Origin: Dysidea avara
Lineage: Eukaryota > Porifera > Demospongiae > Dictyoceratida > Dysideidae
Length of the DNA: 64,000 bases
Assembly: GCF_963678975.1 (NCBI RefSeq)
Contig: NC_089274.1
Location: 47,832,075 to 47,896,074 of the forward strand
Reading direction: 5' to 3'
Below the pieces are notes generated by a model that did no database searches, had not been told where the DNA came from, and saw nothing but the letters and a program-made list of their open reading frames with translations. The stretch's first letter is position 1; each line of letters begins with the position of its first letter. Positions 34,710 through 45,375 of the stretch are shown here, piece by piece. A program made the position numbers and the translations under genes.

Positions 34710-37475
34710 TTACAATGAACGACGCCTGTGCCTCTTTGGCAAAGGCTTGTTCAAATCATGAAGATTCACAGATTCCAAGTCATATGACTTCCTCTTGCAT
34801 CCACGACAGTTTCCAGTAATCTCATCCACCCAAATTGAGTTTATCACTCGTATATTCTGTGCATTTTTTAGAACTTGGGCGATGGTTGGGTTCTCATTGG
34901 CTCTACCATGTTGTCGTATCATAGAAAAGTACTTTTCTACAGAGTCCTGGCTGACTTTTTCGCTTAAAAATACACTTACTCCATCGATGCTTAGTAGAAA
35001 TGGTACCAGTTCCAAAAAGGATTTCACTACAATTAATTTTAATCACAGTATAAGCATTATAACACACACACAGACACACATCTGTGATTCTAATACCATT
35101 TTCAGTTGTAGCACTTAACAACATTCGTTGCTTCTGGTCATCATCAAAGCCTGGCCGGCCCTCAACTGAAGCTTTCCACTGGTCCAAATAGCACACAAGT
35201 TCTTCAAAAACTTAAATAGAAAATTGTAAGCACACACCCAATAATTATTGTAGGTAAAACAGAAACAATGTATGTGACCATTAGACATACTTTTTATGGT
35301 TGCCAGAGTACTGTATACAGAAACACATTCACCACCACCTACCTCCATCCGGAAACCATTCTCCTTGCGATACGGAGATAAAAAACACTTCCGTTTCTCC
35401 TTTCCCTTTGTGAAGGATGATACATTGAAGCAGTCAAAAAAGTGATCCATGTGACGTATAAATTTGACTGTCTCACGGGCTACTTCACCAAACTTGAGAT
35501 CTAGTGCAACTGCCACTGACTCTGACAAAGTCTACAGTAGCACAACAATTACATACTTGCACTTGCAAACACAACATTTACCTGAACAGCTAAATCCACC
35601 CGCATCTTTGAAAAATTAGTAAGATGAAGGTGTTCATACTTGAGTTTATGAACAATGGAGACCCCTGGTGTCTCACTGACTCGTCCAGCATTAGCCTTGT
35701 ACAGCTCAATGAGTAGCTGCCAGTCAATATTCTGTCCATTACACTGCATAAAAAATAATTGCTATAAATCAGGCAAATATGTACCAGTAGAAATAAAATG
35801 AAGTGCATACATACTATTAAAGCAAAACATTTGCAATACGTACATACCCACAATTTCCCTCTTGAAAAACAATTTCGAATAGTTTTTATTAAATGGCTTG
35901 GGTCCGATATGAAAAAGATTGAGTGGCCTTCACTGGAATAGACATTTTTGATTTTATATGCCATCTTGTCATTGTTCTCGTCATGTAAGCTAAACAGTAG
36001 TCGGTTTTCACTTGCACCATCACAGGTGACAGTCAGTATCTGCAATCCAAGTATAGTAAGCCTTGAAATGACTTTCCGGAGAATTGGGAATGGCTCTGCT
36101 CCTGTTGTGCTTGTAGTGGAAAAATGCACATAGGGAAACTTCAAGCTGGTAAAGAGCCCTCTGACCATAAATGCTAGAACAGATTTGGCAAGAGGTCGTC
36201 TGGAAAATGAGCCTTTTTTATCCTGTTCTAGCTCTGTAAACAAATTATTCACTTCACCTATGTCAGAGTATCCAGTCAGGGATCCAGTGTGCTTGTCATA
36301 CACCAGGGACTCTTTTACATACATTTCATCCAGAACAATACCAACATACTTAGCCAGATGTTCAGGCTTTTGGCTGTTAACTTGCTGCAACAACTGTTCA
36401 TCTAAGGACTTAGAAAAACCAGTAGTTGATGGTGAAAAGTGTCAGTAATCTTGCAGAGTTCTCTCAGTTGGCAAGTAAAACACACCAGAATTTCTTAGTG
36501 TTTTGTAACACCCACTGGAACGGTGATGTAAATACAAGCACCATCTAATAATTGCTGGGTGCCAGCGAATCTGGCGAGTTGACCCCAAAGAAGCTGCTTT
36601 TAACTGTTGGTCCCAAAATATTTTCATGAAAGGATTAGTATTATCCTTTTGAACAGCTTCACCACATTCCTTCATCATGGACACTAAATCGTTATTCGTG
36701 TCTTGGTCAACCATAATTCCTTGGTTAGCAACCAGCTTGTTAATCTTTCCACTGAGGCGGGCAATCTGTTGGTCCTTAGTGTGAATCACAGTAGCCATGT
36801 TCTTCATCCTCTCACACTTCTCAGATGGGGTAAGGCACCGGAAGTTGGTATGACTATTAGCCTCCACAGACTGACAACTGTCCTCTTGGCGATGCCGTGC
36901 TAGCCTACCACGCAATACATTTTCACGGAATGTGCTGCACCTTGAACATAATCTTGAGTGTGACTCCAGTGGAATGTACTTCAAACAATCTACATGGCGT
37001 ATCCCACCATTCCTCTCAACATAGCCGATCACTTTCCCTAAGGTCATAAAATATTATTTTAATTGGCACAACACACAGCATGGTTCATTGCTTACCTGTA
37101 GCATCTTTGAACAAACCATTATGTTTTGCAATCAGTGAAGCATATTTCTCATCAACTATTCCCTCACAGCACTTCATGCTTTCGTCATTTACAGCTCTTA
37201 CTCCTTGGTTTGTCAAATTGTCCTGGGGTGCTTGCAAGACAACATCTGGCTCAGTCTGTGTACCAATTGTAACAGTGGCATTGGTGCAATCTTCCCAGAC
37301 TCTGTTTGCACTTCTTTGCTATCAACAAACCACTGGCTATCAGTCTGGGTCTCAGCATTCACCATGGTAGAGGTGGGTTGGGTCAAAGCCTTAACATCAC
37401 TCGCAGTCAATTTGGTCTCCCCTTGAGACGAACGTTTCCTAACATCAAATTTCAATTTTCTCACCATAGTAACCT
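34710..37475 (-). pseudogene. P-element/THAP9-type transposase, spliced, one in-frame TGA and a frameshift
   Basis: Minus-strand exons inferred: 37096-37475, 35848-37037, 35582-35743, 35343-35531, about 35080-35210, and 34710-35026, with GT/AG borders and mostly short introns. Order of features: repeated ETQTD/VQTES peptides, a Cys-rich region (MKCCEGIV to RLCSRCSTFR), a coiled coil, HPAIIRWCL and the TERTLQDY segment. The catalytic core then reads IVLDEMYVKE, VTCDGASENR and the hallmark DPSHLIKTIRN, followed by DWQLLIELY, a segment ending HMDHFFDCFN, GRPGFDDDQKQRMLLS and SQDSVEKYFSMIRQHGRANE with the late Glu. A TGA (36442-36444) interrupts the frame after TLQDY, and the frame changes near 37285. 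An N-terminal THAP zinc finger was not found; the 5' exon may lie beyond the nested Gypsy element. Confidence 0.82.
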
Positions 37476-37868
37476 CTGTAAAAGACAGTGTTTACATGTT
37501 AGCAAACTAATTGCAGTCAGCTATTGTGCTTACAGCATGCATTAACATTATCACACAAAACATCTATAAATTAGCATGAACGAATGCTATATGCAACTTT
37601 CAAGCCTTAATACTAGGCTAACACAACATCCTTGGCTGATAACAATGAATTATTCCATTACCCCAACTAGTACCCTTAAATAAAATAGCAAGAATTACTT
37701 CCTATCTGTTAACCTGAGTGCAAGATAGGTACACAAAGAAAGGACATTTTCAACACAAGAATTGAGTTGCATTGCAAACATTACATGACCTGGGAAAGCT
37801 AAACAGTGTTATTCCAGTGGTGAAAGTCTATAAGGCCTCGTATCTCCGGCATGAACTTCTCAGATGGT

Positions 37869-38023
37869 TGTCGTGCCAAACTTAACTATAATCATATTCT
37901 GACATGAATATTACAATTATACAATAATGAATATACTTGTTCTAAACTTAAATGGTTCAGTCAAGCCATGCGGATCTTGGCTCCAGCTCACGTGTGCCGC
38001 TCTCGTGACACTCTCTCCTTACA
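37869..38023 (-). repeat. 3' LTR of the Gypsy-type element
   Basis: 155 bp with TG...CA termini. Matches 44056-44210 except for a few transitions, such as GACATGAAT against GACACGAAT. Confidence 0.9.
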
Positions 38024-38038
38024 ACCTCCCTCCTCTTT
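38024..38038 (-). other. Polypurine tract
   Basis: On the minus strand AAAGAGGAGGGAGGT directly precedes the 3' LTR, as needed for plus-strand priming. Confidence 0.85.
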
Positions 38039-38281
38039 AAAAGATGGATCCTTAGGGCCATCAATCTTCATGTATCGAGCTGGTCTCTGGATCATTCGCC
38101 CAGAACGGGACATCACATGTGGTTGTAGCTGCCCTACAGTCTCTTGTGCGGAAACTTCCTTCTAATGACTATCCTGTTTTGTAGTCCTCTTCCGAATCTT
38201 AACTCTACGACGAAGTCTGTTAGAGTGTCCTACCCAAGGTTGGGTCCTGTTCATAGTCTCCTGACACTTCGATAAACGTTG

Positions 38282-40723
38282 TCATGAAACATTCCATGGC
38301 TCATTAGCTTTGTTTCCTTCTAGTACAATTACTGCATTAGTAGCAGTCAGTGACTGGATCCTAAATGGTCCTTTATAACGACGATCCAATCTGAAACGTG
38401 GCTGAACCTTTAGCATGACTAAGTCCCCTTCACTTAACTCAACATCCTTGGCTTTATGGTCATAATGTCTCTTCTGCTCAGCTTGCCCCTTCCGTATATT
38501 CTTCTTTGCCACACTCCTCACTTGTTTCAATTCCTCTACAAGTTCCTTGGCAAACTCAGATGCCACTACCAGGTATTTCACTACTGGCTGGCAGAAACTG
38601 AGGGCTGAAGGAAGCCTAGCATCTCTCCCATAAACAAGGTAAAACGGTGCTTCTCCAGTCACAGAGTGTGGTGTGGTACGGTATGCCAACAACACAGACC
38701 CTAACAGTTCATCCCAATCACGACCTTTCCTCCCAACAAGTTTAGATAACATTTGCTTCAGGGTCCGGTTAAACCGTTCGACAAGTCCATCTGTCTGGGG
38801 ATATCCCCCTGATGTTGACAACTGTTCCAAACCCATCAACTGGGTGGTCTCCTGGAGTACCTCTGACAAAAATTCTGCTGCCCGGTCATGAATAATGCGG
38901 TTAGGTACACCATGCTTCCATATTAAATCTAAGAGGCACTTAGCCACTGTTTCTGCCTTGCGGTCCTTCACAGGGTATACCTTGGGCCACTTGGTCAGGT
39001 AATCCTGAAAAACCAGGGCATACCTATTCCCTCCATTTGACTTGTCCATTTCTAAAAAGTCCATGCCCACACACTCAAATGGGCCGCCAACTTCAATACT
39101 CTTCAATGGTGGCTTTCCTCGGTGCCCTTGGCCTTGCACAGAAGCACACTGTATGCAGGAAAAACATTTATGATAAACATCACTGGACATACCTTGCCAA
39201 TAGAAGTACTGGCTTAATCTCTTGATGGTCCTCTTGGAAGCAAAATGTCCTGCAAATGGGCTGTCATGGTGCTCATCTATAATCTTCTGTTGTAAATGCT
39301 TGGGTACCACTAGTCTTCTCCGCCCAGGCACATCTGCCCCTTCATAATACAGCACATTGTCAACAATCAGGTATCCTCTCCTTGCTTGCTCTACCACTTG
39401 CTTGGCTGCCACACCATCACTTGGCAGCTGTCCGGACCTCAGATAATCAATTAAATGTGTCAGTTCTCCATCCTTCTCCAGTTCCTTCCGTAGAACATAG
39501 GGCAATCTTCTAGGGCTGGCTCTTACTGGTGGAGCATTACCAGTATCAATTGAATGTGTGACTATATCCGTATCACCTAATTCACTATCAGTCAGAGCAA
39601 AGACATCATGGTACTTACAGAGCAACCCTTGTATCTGTGATACTTGTCGCTTAGTACAACTCTTTCCAATCTGTAATCGGCTCACTAGCTCTTCACATCT
39701 ACCTTGTTTACTCACTTGGCACACTCTGGCTATTTCCGGCTCACTCTCTGACCATAAGGAATCATCCTTACCTACCACGGACACTTCCTCAACTTTTCCA
39801 ATTGGGAGTCCCTTCTTCACCAACACAGGCATACTTCCACTATTGTACAATGGGATATGAATCATTGAATCAATATCTGCAAACAGGGTTTCTGGTAAGT
39901 CACAGTTCTGTTCCCTCAGTACCTCCTCTGGTGACATCATCCACACACTTGATGTAAGGTCCTGACTGCCCTCACACTGCACTGTGCCCTTGACCAACTT
40001 AGTTTGGTTAGGCTTCAAGTGTACCGTTTGCTGTAGAATCACAGTTAGCACAAGAGTACAACTATCACTGTGTTTTACCTTCTGTGTGGGTGATACTTCA
40101 ACTCCTCCAGAGTCAGAGACTTTAAAACCATGTGCCACTAAGGCATTAGTTCCCATCAACATTGCACAATCCTTAAGTGCTCCAGACCACAAAGGTTCAC
40201 CTGAATCAATAATGTAGCGTGGGTTATTACAAGTTTTCCCTGTAGATTCAACTAAGATATCCATTGTAACTATGCCCTTAGCCTTCAGCTGTTGGCCGGA
40301 TGCTCCTGTTGGTAGAGACTTCAAAGGTTTCAACTTACTACAACATGTTTCCATTGACCACTCACGTTTCTCTTTGATTAATGGCAACAATTGTCTTCGC
40401 ACAATTGTCACTTGAGAGCCATGATCAAGCAGGGCTCGTGTTTTCACACCGTCAACTGTAACATCAACCTTGTAGACTGGGCCAGAAAGGCTTAAATTTG
40501 AAACTTCACTTGTACCTCCACTGGAGTTTCCTTCTGTCACAACTCTAGACCATAACAATTCTTCTGTGCTTAATGTTTGATCATTATCCACATTCTCTAC
40601 CCCGAGGTCATCACTTAGTGCAACTGCACCAACCTTGCCATCCTCTTGTGTCCCTGCTGGACAATACTTGGCAATGTGCCCTTTCTTCTGACACTTATAA
40701 CATTTAAAGTTCTTCATGACCAT
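38282..40723 (-). CDS. Pol-like polyprotein: zinc knuckle, protease, integrase; reverse transcriptase deleted
   Basis: An 813-residue open frame. A CX2CX4HX4C zinc knuckle (CYKCQKKGHIAKYC) is at residues 8-21, a retropepsin-like segment with LLDHGSQVTIV near 100 (DHG in place of the usual DTG/DSG), then a linker with the sequence that normally precedes the RT palm (PRRLPYVLRKELEK). It jumps directly into DGELTHLIDYL, which normally follows RNase H. The integrase is complete: HHDSPFAGH to CIQC (H2C2), VGMDFLEMD, IHDRAAEF (second D, normally in an SDRG-like context) and DGLVERFNRTL, then a GPF-type C-terminal region (YKGPFRIQ). The junction is near 39472. It would depend on reverse transcriptase supplied elsewhere. 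Confidence 0.88.
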   Translation of the reverse strand: MVMKNFKCYKCQKKGHIAKYCPAGTQEDGKVGAVALSDDLGVENVDNDQTLSTEELLWSRVVTEGNSSGGTSEVSNLSLSGPVYKVDVTVDGVKTRALLDHGSQVTIVRRQLLPLIKEKREWSMETCCSKLKPLKSLPTGASGQQLKAKGIVTMDILVESTGKTCNNPRYIIDSGEPLWSGALKDCAMLMGTNALVAHGFKVSDSGGVEVSPTQKVKHSDSCTLVLTVILQQTVHLKPNQTKLVKGTVQCEGSQDLTSSVWMMSPEEVLREQNCDLPETLFADIDSMIHIPLYNSGSMPVLVKKGLPIGKVEEVSVVGKDDSLWSESEPEIARVCQVSKQGRCEELVSRLQIGKSCTKRQVSQIQGLLCKYHDVFALTDSELGDTDIVTHSIDTGNAPPVRASPRRLPYVLRKELEKDGELTHLIDYLRSGQLPSDGVAAKQVVEQARRGYLIVDNVLYYEGADVPGRRRLVVPKHLQQKIIDEHHDSPFAGHFASKRTIKRLSQYFYWQGMSSDVYHKCFSCIQCASVQGQGHRGKPPLKSIEVGGPFECVGMDFLEMDKSNGGNRYALVFQDYLTKWPKVYPVKDRKAETVAKCLLDLIWKHGVPNRIIHDRAAEFLSEVLQETTQLMGLEQLSTSGGYPQTDGLVERFNRTLKQMLSKLVGRKGRDWDELLGSVLLAYRTTPHSVTGEAPFYLVYGRDARLPSALSFCQPVVKYLVVASEFAKELVEELKQVRSVAKKNIRKGQAEQKRHYDHKAKDVELSEGDLVMLKVQPRFRLDRRYKGPFRIQSLTATNAVIVLEGNKANEPWNVS

Positions 40724-40741
40724 TTCAGGTGGTCCTGTGGT

Positions 40742-41632
40742 TCATCTGCGCCCATCTTTTGTCTCTTTCTCAACTTCTTGTCTCTCAAAGGGTTTGCGTG
40801 GGGTTCTGTCACTATCTCTCACAATCTTGGGTTTCTGTCCAGTGCTCCTCCGTTTCCTCTCAGCTACAGCAGCTTCTGCACGCAGCAGTTTCTGTAACAA
40901 AACTTGAACAGACCCATCATCTGGAATCTCCTTCAACTCCTGTTGAAGCTCAACTGGTACCTTGATCCAGAGAATAGATTCCAGTGTCTCATCTTTCAAC
41001 TTCTGTGGAGCCATCCTCTGATATTCTCTCATGGCATCTACCAATCCTTGTACCGAACCAAACTGTTCGTACTGCAGCTCATGGCACTTCTGGTATGCCG
41101 TGCGTAGGTTCATGTGTACACCATACTGGTCTAGGTAAACTTGCTTAATCTTTACCCAGGATTCTTTATCTTCTTGCTTTAGTGAACACTGCCATGTTGT
41201 CTTGGCAGGACCAGTTAAAAACCATGAAAACCACTTTGCACGAGTAGTGTCATCCCAGCAACAGTCCTCAGACGCTTCCTCAAAATCTTCCAGCCATTGA
41301 TTGAAATCTACTCCCTTGTTCCCACTAAATTTGTCTACACGGGTATGAATCTTTTTAAAACCCGGAGGGTGTGGTCGGGTACTCTTATTACCTCTGCTCC
41401 TCGGTGAAATAGGTAACTGTCTGTCTTCATCACTTGACTCAGACGAGTGTTCAGTAATCAACTCTGGCATTTGAATCGGCGAAACGGCAACGCGACTCTG
41501 GGCGTTACCCCTCTGACTAAAGTTCGACTGCTGCTGCCTCGAAGGCGTTCCATAAGTACTCGTCTGCCCTCTATAACACTGGACGCGCAACTCGTCATGT
41601 TCGACAGTGAGCTGGTTTAACTCTGTCTTCAA
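40742..41632 (-). CDS. Gag-like protein ending at an in-frame TGA before the zinc knuckle
   Basis: A 296-residue frame with a heptad-rich N-terminus, an acidic/serine linker (EHSSESSDEDRQLP) and a capsid-like core (FNQWLEDFEEA, WFSWFLTGPAKTTWQ). It stops at a TGA (40742-40744) that lies in the same frame as pol, 21 nt before the pol ATG. The zinc knuckle that would normally finish Gag is on the other side. Either read-through or a nonsense mutation (CGA to TGA) separates them. The true Gag start is uncertain: upstream sequence near 41680 needs a frame change to continue. Confidence 0.75.
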   Translation of the reverse strand: MKTELNQLTVEHDELRVQCYRGQTSTYGTPSRQQQSNFSQRGNAQSRVAVSPIQMPELITEHSSESSDEDRQLPISPRSRGNKSTRPHPPGFKKIHTRVDKFSGNKGVDFNQWLEDFEEASEDCCWDDTTRAKWFSWFLTGPAKTTWQCSLKQEDKESWVKIKQVYLDQYGVHMNLRTAYQKCHELQYEQFGSVQGLVDAMREYQRMAPQKLKDETLESILWIKVPVELQQELKEIPDDGSVQVLLQKLLRAEAAVAERKRRSTGQKPKIVRDSDRTPRKPFERQEVEKETKDGRR

Positions 41633-41983
41633 TGCAGCGATTTGTTGGTGAGCAAGCTCTAATTGACGCGCGCTGGCCAGCGCTCGTCATTTGCACGTGC
41701 GCATTGGTACTCGCACTCTACCAGTCTTTTCATAACGGACCCTTTCATCCGACATATGGTACATGAAAACACTAAAGATCTGGTGCGACACTAGAGGTGT
41801 ACCGATATGGGTTTTTGGCATGTACCGATATCCGATATTGATGCAACCAAAGAAGCCGATAACCGATAGTCGATCCGATATTTGAATTAATATTTTAAGT
41901 ACACGAAAATGTACAATTACCTACCCTATGTACAACATGTGCATGTATTCATTGCTATACTGTACCTGTGGTGGTATACAGTG

Positions 41984-43255
41984 TCTCTTACATCTTTGGT
42001 CTGTAAAACATTAGAACACATTTTAGTTAGTCAAATAATGAAACACCTCGAGTCAAACAACATATTAACTGATGTACAATATGGATTTAGATCAAAGCGA
42101 TCATGTGAAGCCCAGCTATTTCTTGCAGTTGATGATTTTGCCAGAGCAGTTGATAACAAAGTTCAGGTTGATGTGGCTATCTTAGATTTTGCAAAAGCTT
42201 TTGATAAAGTTGCCCATGCTAGGCTAGCTCACAAGCTGAATTTCTATGGTATAAGAGGTGAATTGTTACAGTGGCTACAATCGTTTCTTACAAATCGTAC
42301 ACAAAAAGTAATCATTGATGGTAGGCAGTCTTCGCCTTGCAGTGTAACATCAGGTGTACCACAAGGATCAGTGCTCGGTCCAGTGTTGTTTCTGATATAT
42401 ATAAATGATATTGTAACTAACATCCACAGTCAGTTGAGACTTTTTGCAGATGATTGTTTAGTTTATCGTCCTATCTACTCACCCGAAGATCATAAGATAC
42501 TCCAAAGTGATCTTGACACATTATCATCATGGGCTGATATTTGGCAAATGGAATTTAATGTTTCAAAATGTTGCATCATGCAGATATCTACACTACATTC
42601 TGCTAGTGAGTTCTCCTATACAATGTACAAAATCCCCTTAGAAGTTGTTGAGAGACATCACTATTTGGGAGTACTTTTAGATAACAAGTTGTCATGGACC
42701 CCTCACATAACTTCAGTGTGCAATAAAGCTAATCGTCTACTGGGATTTTTGCGAAGAACTCTCCACCATTGTCCACCTCACTTAAAAGAACATGCATATA
42801 AACAGATTGTCTTGCCATCTATTGAATACTGCTCTTCTATCTGGGATCCACATCAACAATCACTCATTCACAAGTTAGAGATGATACAACATCGTGCTGC
42901 ACGTTTCGTGTTAAATAGACCTTGGAGAAGGAATCATAGGGACAGTATAACTGAAATGTTAGTGGAATTAAAATGGCCAACACTGGAAGATCGTAGGAAA
43001 CAGGCACGTCTGATGCTGTTGTTTAAGTTTGTAAACAAATTAATTTATGTTCCAAATCAGTATCTGCCAGTGTTATCTCCTGCAACAAGTACCAGGGCAA
43101 ACCATCCCTTGAAGCTATTACAGTTGTATGCCAGAACAAATCGATATAGTAACTCTTTCTTACCAAGATCAATACCAGACTGGAACAATTTAGATATGGA
43201 AGATCTTGACAATATAGACTTACTTACTTTCAAGAACTGTTTGCAAAATGCATAG
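41984..43255 (+). CDS. Reverse transcriptase (C-terminal part of LINE ORF2)
   Basis: An intact open frame; in the full open frame it is preceded by about 25 codons of host-element sequence. Palm motifs AILDFAKAFD, TSGVPQGSVLGP and LFADDCLVY are all present, followed by YLGVLLDNKLSW, SSIWDPHQ and HRAARFV, then a C-terminus with IPDWNNLD. CR1/Jockey-like. There is no endonuclease because the copy is truncated. The lack of stops indicates a young insertion, in keeping with its position as the innermost of four nested elements. Confidence 0.9.
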   Translation, partial: SLTSLVCKTLEHILVSQIMKHLESNNILTDVQYGFRSKRSCEAQLFLAVDDFARAVDNKVQVDVAILDFAKAFDKVAHARLAHKLNFYGIRGELLQWLQSFLTNRTQKVIIDGRQSSPCSVTSGVPQGSVLGPVLFLIYINDIVTNIHSQLRLFADDCLVYRPIYSPEDHKILQSDLDTLSSWADIWQMEFNVSKCCIMQISTLHSASEFSYTMYKIPLEVVERHHYLGVLLDNKLSWTPHITSVCNKANRLLGFLRRTLHHCPPHLKEHAYKQIVLPSIEYCSSIWDPHQQSLIHKLEMIQHRAARFVLNRPWRRNHRDSITEMLVELKWPTLEDRRKQARLMLLFKFVNKLIYVPNQYLPVLSPATSTRANHPLKLLQLYARTNRYSNSFLPRSIPDWNNLDMEDLDNIDLLTFKNCLQNA

Positions 43256-43347
43256 ACACTAAAATTTTGTTTTTGTACATTAGCGATTTACCCAATGGGT
43301 TTTGCTAATCAATAATAATAAATAATAAATAAATAAATAAATAAATA
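41984..43347 (+). mobile_element. 5'-truncated LINE with AATA-type tail
   Basis: Begins at the reverse transcriptase SLTSLVCKTLEH segment, ends in a stop at 43255, then a 50-bp 3' UTR and an (AATA)n tail (about 43312-43347). A 6-bp ATACAG at both sides is a possible target duplication. Confidence 0.83.
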
Positions 43348-44034
43348 CAGCTTGAGTTTCTGTTGTGCAATCCAGACAATTAGGCACCCACAAATATTTT
43401 TATGTATACTCCCATGAAGCCTAAAACGGATATTTCTGCATTACTCCGCATTCTAATGGCTTGTGAGGAAGCTGATACAGTAAGTTTCCTTGGTTATCCT
43501 TTGACCCTTCTTTTATTACAAAGGTACTCTATAACTGCTTCATTTGTAAAGACTGAACACTAGAATCGCGTGTATTTATATGGCTTCTCGTAGCGTAGCG
43601 CTTGTTGCAGAGTGAACAATAAGCCACTGGCACTAATGAGCCACATGAATAACGTAGAAAACCAATGTACAATCCGTTTATGTACAAACCATTGCTACTG
43701 TATAAATATCGGTAGCGATATCGGTCCTCCTGCTGTTCTGTACCGATACGGATATTGGTAAAAAATGCCATATCGGTGGCCGATATTGTAGCCGATCCGA
43801 TTATCGGTACACCTCTAGACACCTTACCAATTCTGTGTAAAGCGCTTCCGTCGGCCTATCACCCAGCCGAATGCACTCCACGTGCTCCCACTTCTCACAC
43901 AAATCACACATCATGGCTCTGTCTTCGACCCCAACCTCTTTGCTGCATGTTACACAACTATTCTCCATCGTCCGCTTCAGGGTTTACAGTTACTCTTGAT
44001 TTTCACACCCCCTTAACTATCCGCGTTTTCACAA

Positions 44035-44052
44035 ATCTCGGTGGGACCTCCA
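44035..44052 (-). other. Primer-binding site of the Gypsy-type element
   Basis: Three bases inside the 5' LTR, on the minus strand, the sequence TGGAGGTCCCACCGAGAT begins with the TGG complementary to a tRNA CCA end. The matching tRNA was not identified. Confidence 0.7.
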
Positions 44053-44055
44053 AGT

Positions 44056-44210
44056 TGTCGTGCCAAACTTAACTATAATCATATTCTGACACGAATATTA
44101 CAATTATACAATAATGAATATACTTGCTCTAAACTTAAATGGTTCAGTCAAGCCACGCGGATCTTGGCTCCAGCTCACGTGTGCCGCTCTCGTGACACTC
44201 TCTCCTTACA
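44056..44210 (-). repeat. 5' LTR of the Gypsy-type element
   Basis: 155 bp, TG...CA ends, partner of 37869-38023. It precedes the primer-binding site in minus orientation. Confidence 0.9.
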
Positions 44211-44517
44211 GGTCGTGGTAGGGAGATACAGGGAAATATTTTAATTGTTAACTTGTCCCTGTACGTGAATCGCTCATGTACAAGCGTAGATTTCATTCAA
44301 AAAGCGTTTAGTTACACTATATATACTATATATTACGTGGTACAAACTCACAAGTAACACTATCGGTCATCTGACAGCCCTTTCGCCCAGCAATCTCTCT
44401 GAGAAAGAGCACGCGGTCACACAGCCTTTTGGCGGGCATTCGCATATGTACGGATATGTCACGAATACTGTCATCGTCACTTGTGGATGTGTTAATAGTC
44501 AGCGTCTAGGATTAAAG
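44211..44517. other. Right internal part of element Y
   Basis: Sequence between the Gypsy insertion and the next element. By position it should hold the promoter or first exon of the P-type transposase gene. I could not recognise a THAP domain in it. Confidence 0.45.
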
Positions 44518-45375
44518 CAGAGGCGGATCCAGGGGGGGGGGGGGGCTTTGGGGGCTGAAGCTCCCCCCTTCATATTTATAGGCTTTACTTGATCAATATG
44601 CTGAGTATTATAATGAAATTTTGTCTTAGCATAATTATATGATCACTAATAATACAAATACTCATAAAACCACCTTATAAACATCTTTCCAAGGTATTAC
44701 CATGCAGTGGATTTATGCTAAAGTTTATGCAACAAGGGCCCGGATCAGCATTGGAGGTGTACAAGATCGAGATATTCTAATAGAGCAGTCAGCTAACTAC
44801 TCTAATAGAACATTCACTGGAAACATGTAGCTGGTTCTGTTATAGAATTTTTGCAAATCTGCCTGCACCTATACATACAATGAAGTGAATTGGTCTGTTT
44901 AAAGGGCTTCATTCATCTACTTGTATAGTTAATATGTATGGCAATACTTAATTCAGGTACACAATTTCCATTGAAAATGCTCTCAGATTCAATCTTGTAT
45001 TGTTCAAATTTCAAAATTTTCCACTTTCAACATTATTATTCTAACATGCACCTATTCAGTGTTGTGCAATTGTGTGAGGGGTGCATCATGTACTTGGTTG
45101 TCTATACCTACCCAAACTTTTCCATTAGCAAAATGCTTCAGAGAGCTATACCTATAATCTAAAGGCAGTATATAAAATATCTACAGGCCTATGAATTTTA
45201 TGTGGAAATGTCTCCAAATTGTAGTATTTTAGTATCTATTTTTCAAAAATTTCCTAGGGGGGCATGCCCCCTGACCCCCCTAGTTCCAGCATGCTTCGCA
45301 CACCTCTACCTAAGAGATTAGTACTGGGGACCTTGAGTTAGCCTCCCCCTTTTATAAATCCTAGATCCGCCCCTG
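44518..45375. mobile_element. CAGRGGCGGATC family element, copy A
   Basis: Starts CAGAGGCGGATCCAGG and ends CCTAGATCCGCCCCTG. A perfect 5-bp duplication TAAAG is at 44513-44517 and 45376-45380. Length 858 bp with no transposase. It contains two CTCTAATAGAG motifs (44763-44815). It inserted 2 bp inside the right inverted repeat of element Y. Confidence 0.9.

Larger units (their letters stand above)
41792..43817. mobile_element. Inverted-repeat element with 5-bp duplication, holding a LINE
   Basis: Ends TAGAGGTGTACCGATATGGG and GATTATCGGTACACCTCTA are inverted. GACAC is duplicated on both sides (41787-41791 and 43818-43822). The TAGAGGTGTACCGATA end is hAT-like, but the duplication is 5 bp, as described for the hAT5 subgroup. 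Without the LINE the element is about 660 bp. It lies in the leader region of the Gypsy-type element. Confidence 0.82.
37869..44210 (-). mobile_element. Gypsy-type LTR retrotransposon lacking reverse transcriptase
   Basis: Complete two-LTR structure in minus orientation: 155-bp LTRs, a primer-binding-like site, gag, pol and a polypurine tract. The LTRs differ at only about three positions, which suggests fairly recent insertion. The reverse transcriptase/RNase H part of pol is absent although the frame remains open. A further element with a LINE (41792-43817) is inserted between leader and gag. The flanks share GGT on both sides, a weak target duplication. The element sits inside element Y. 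Confidence 0.88.

Noticed and set aside
38673-40965. Plus-strand open frames over the Gypsy pol and gag region
   Set aside because: Shadows of the minus-strand frames that carry clear zinc-knuckle and integrase motifs.
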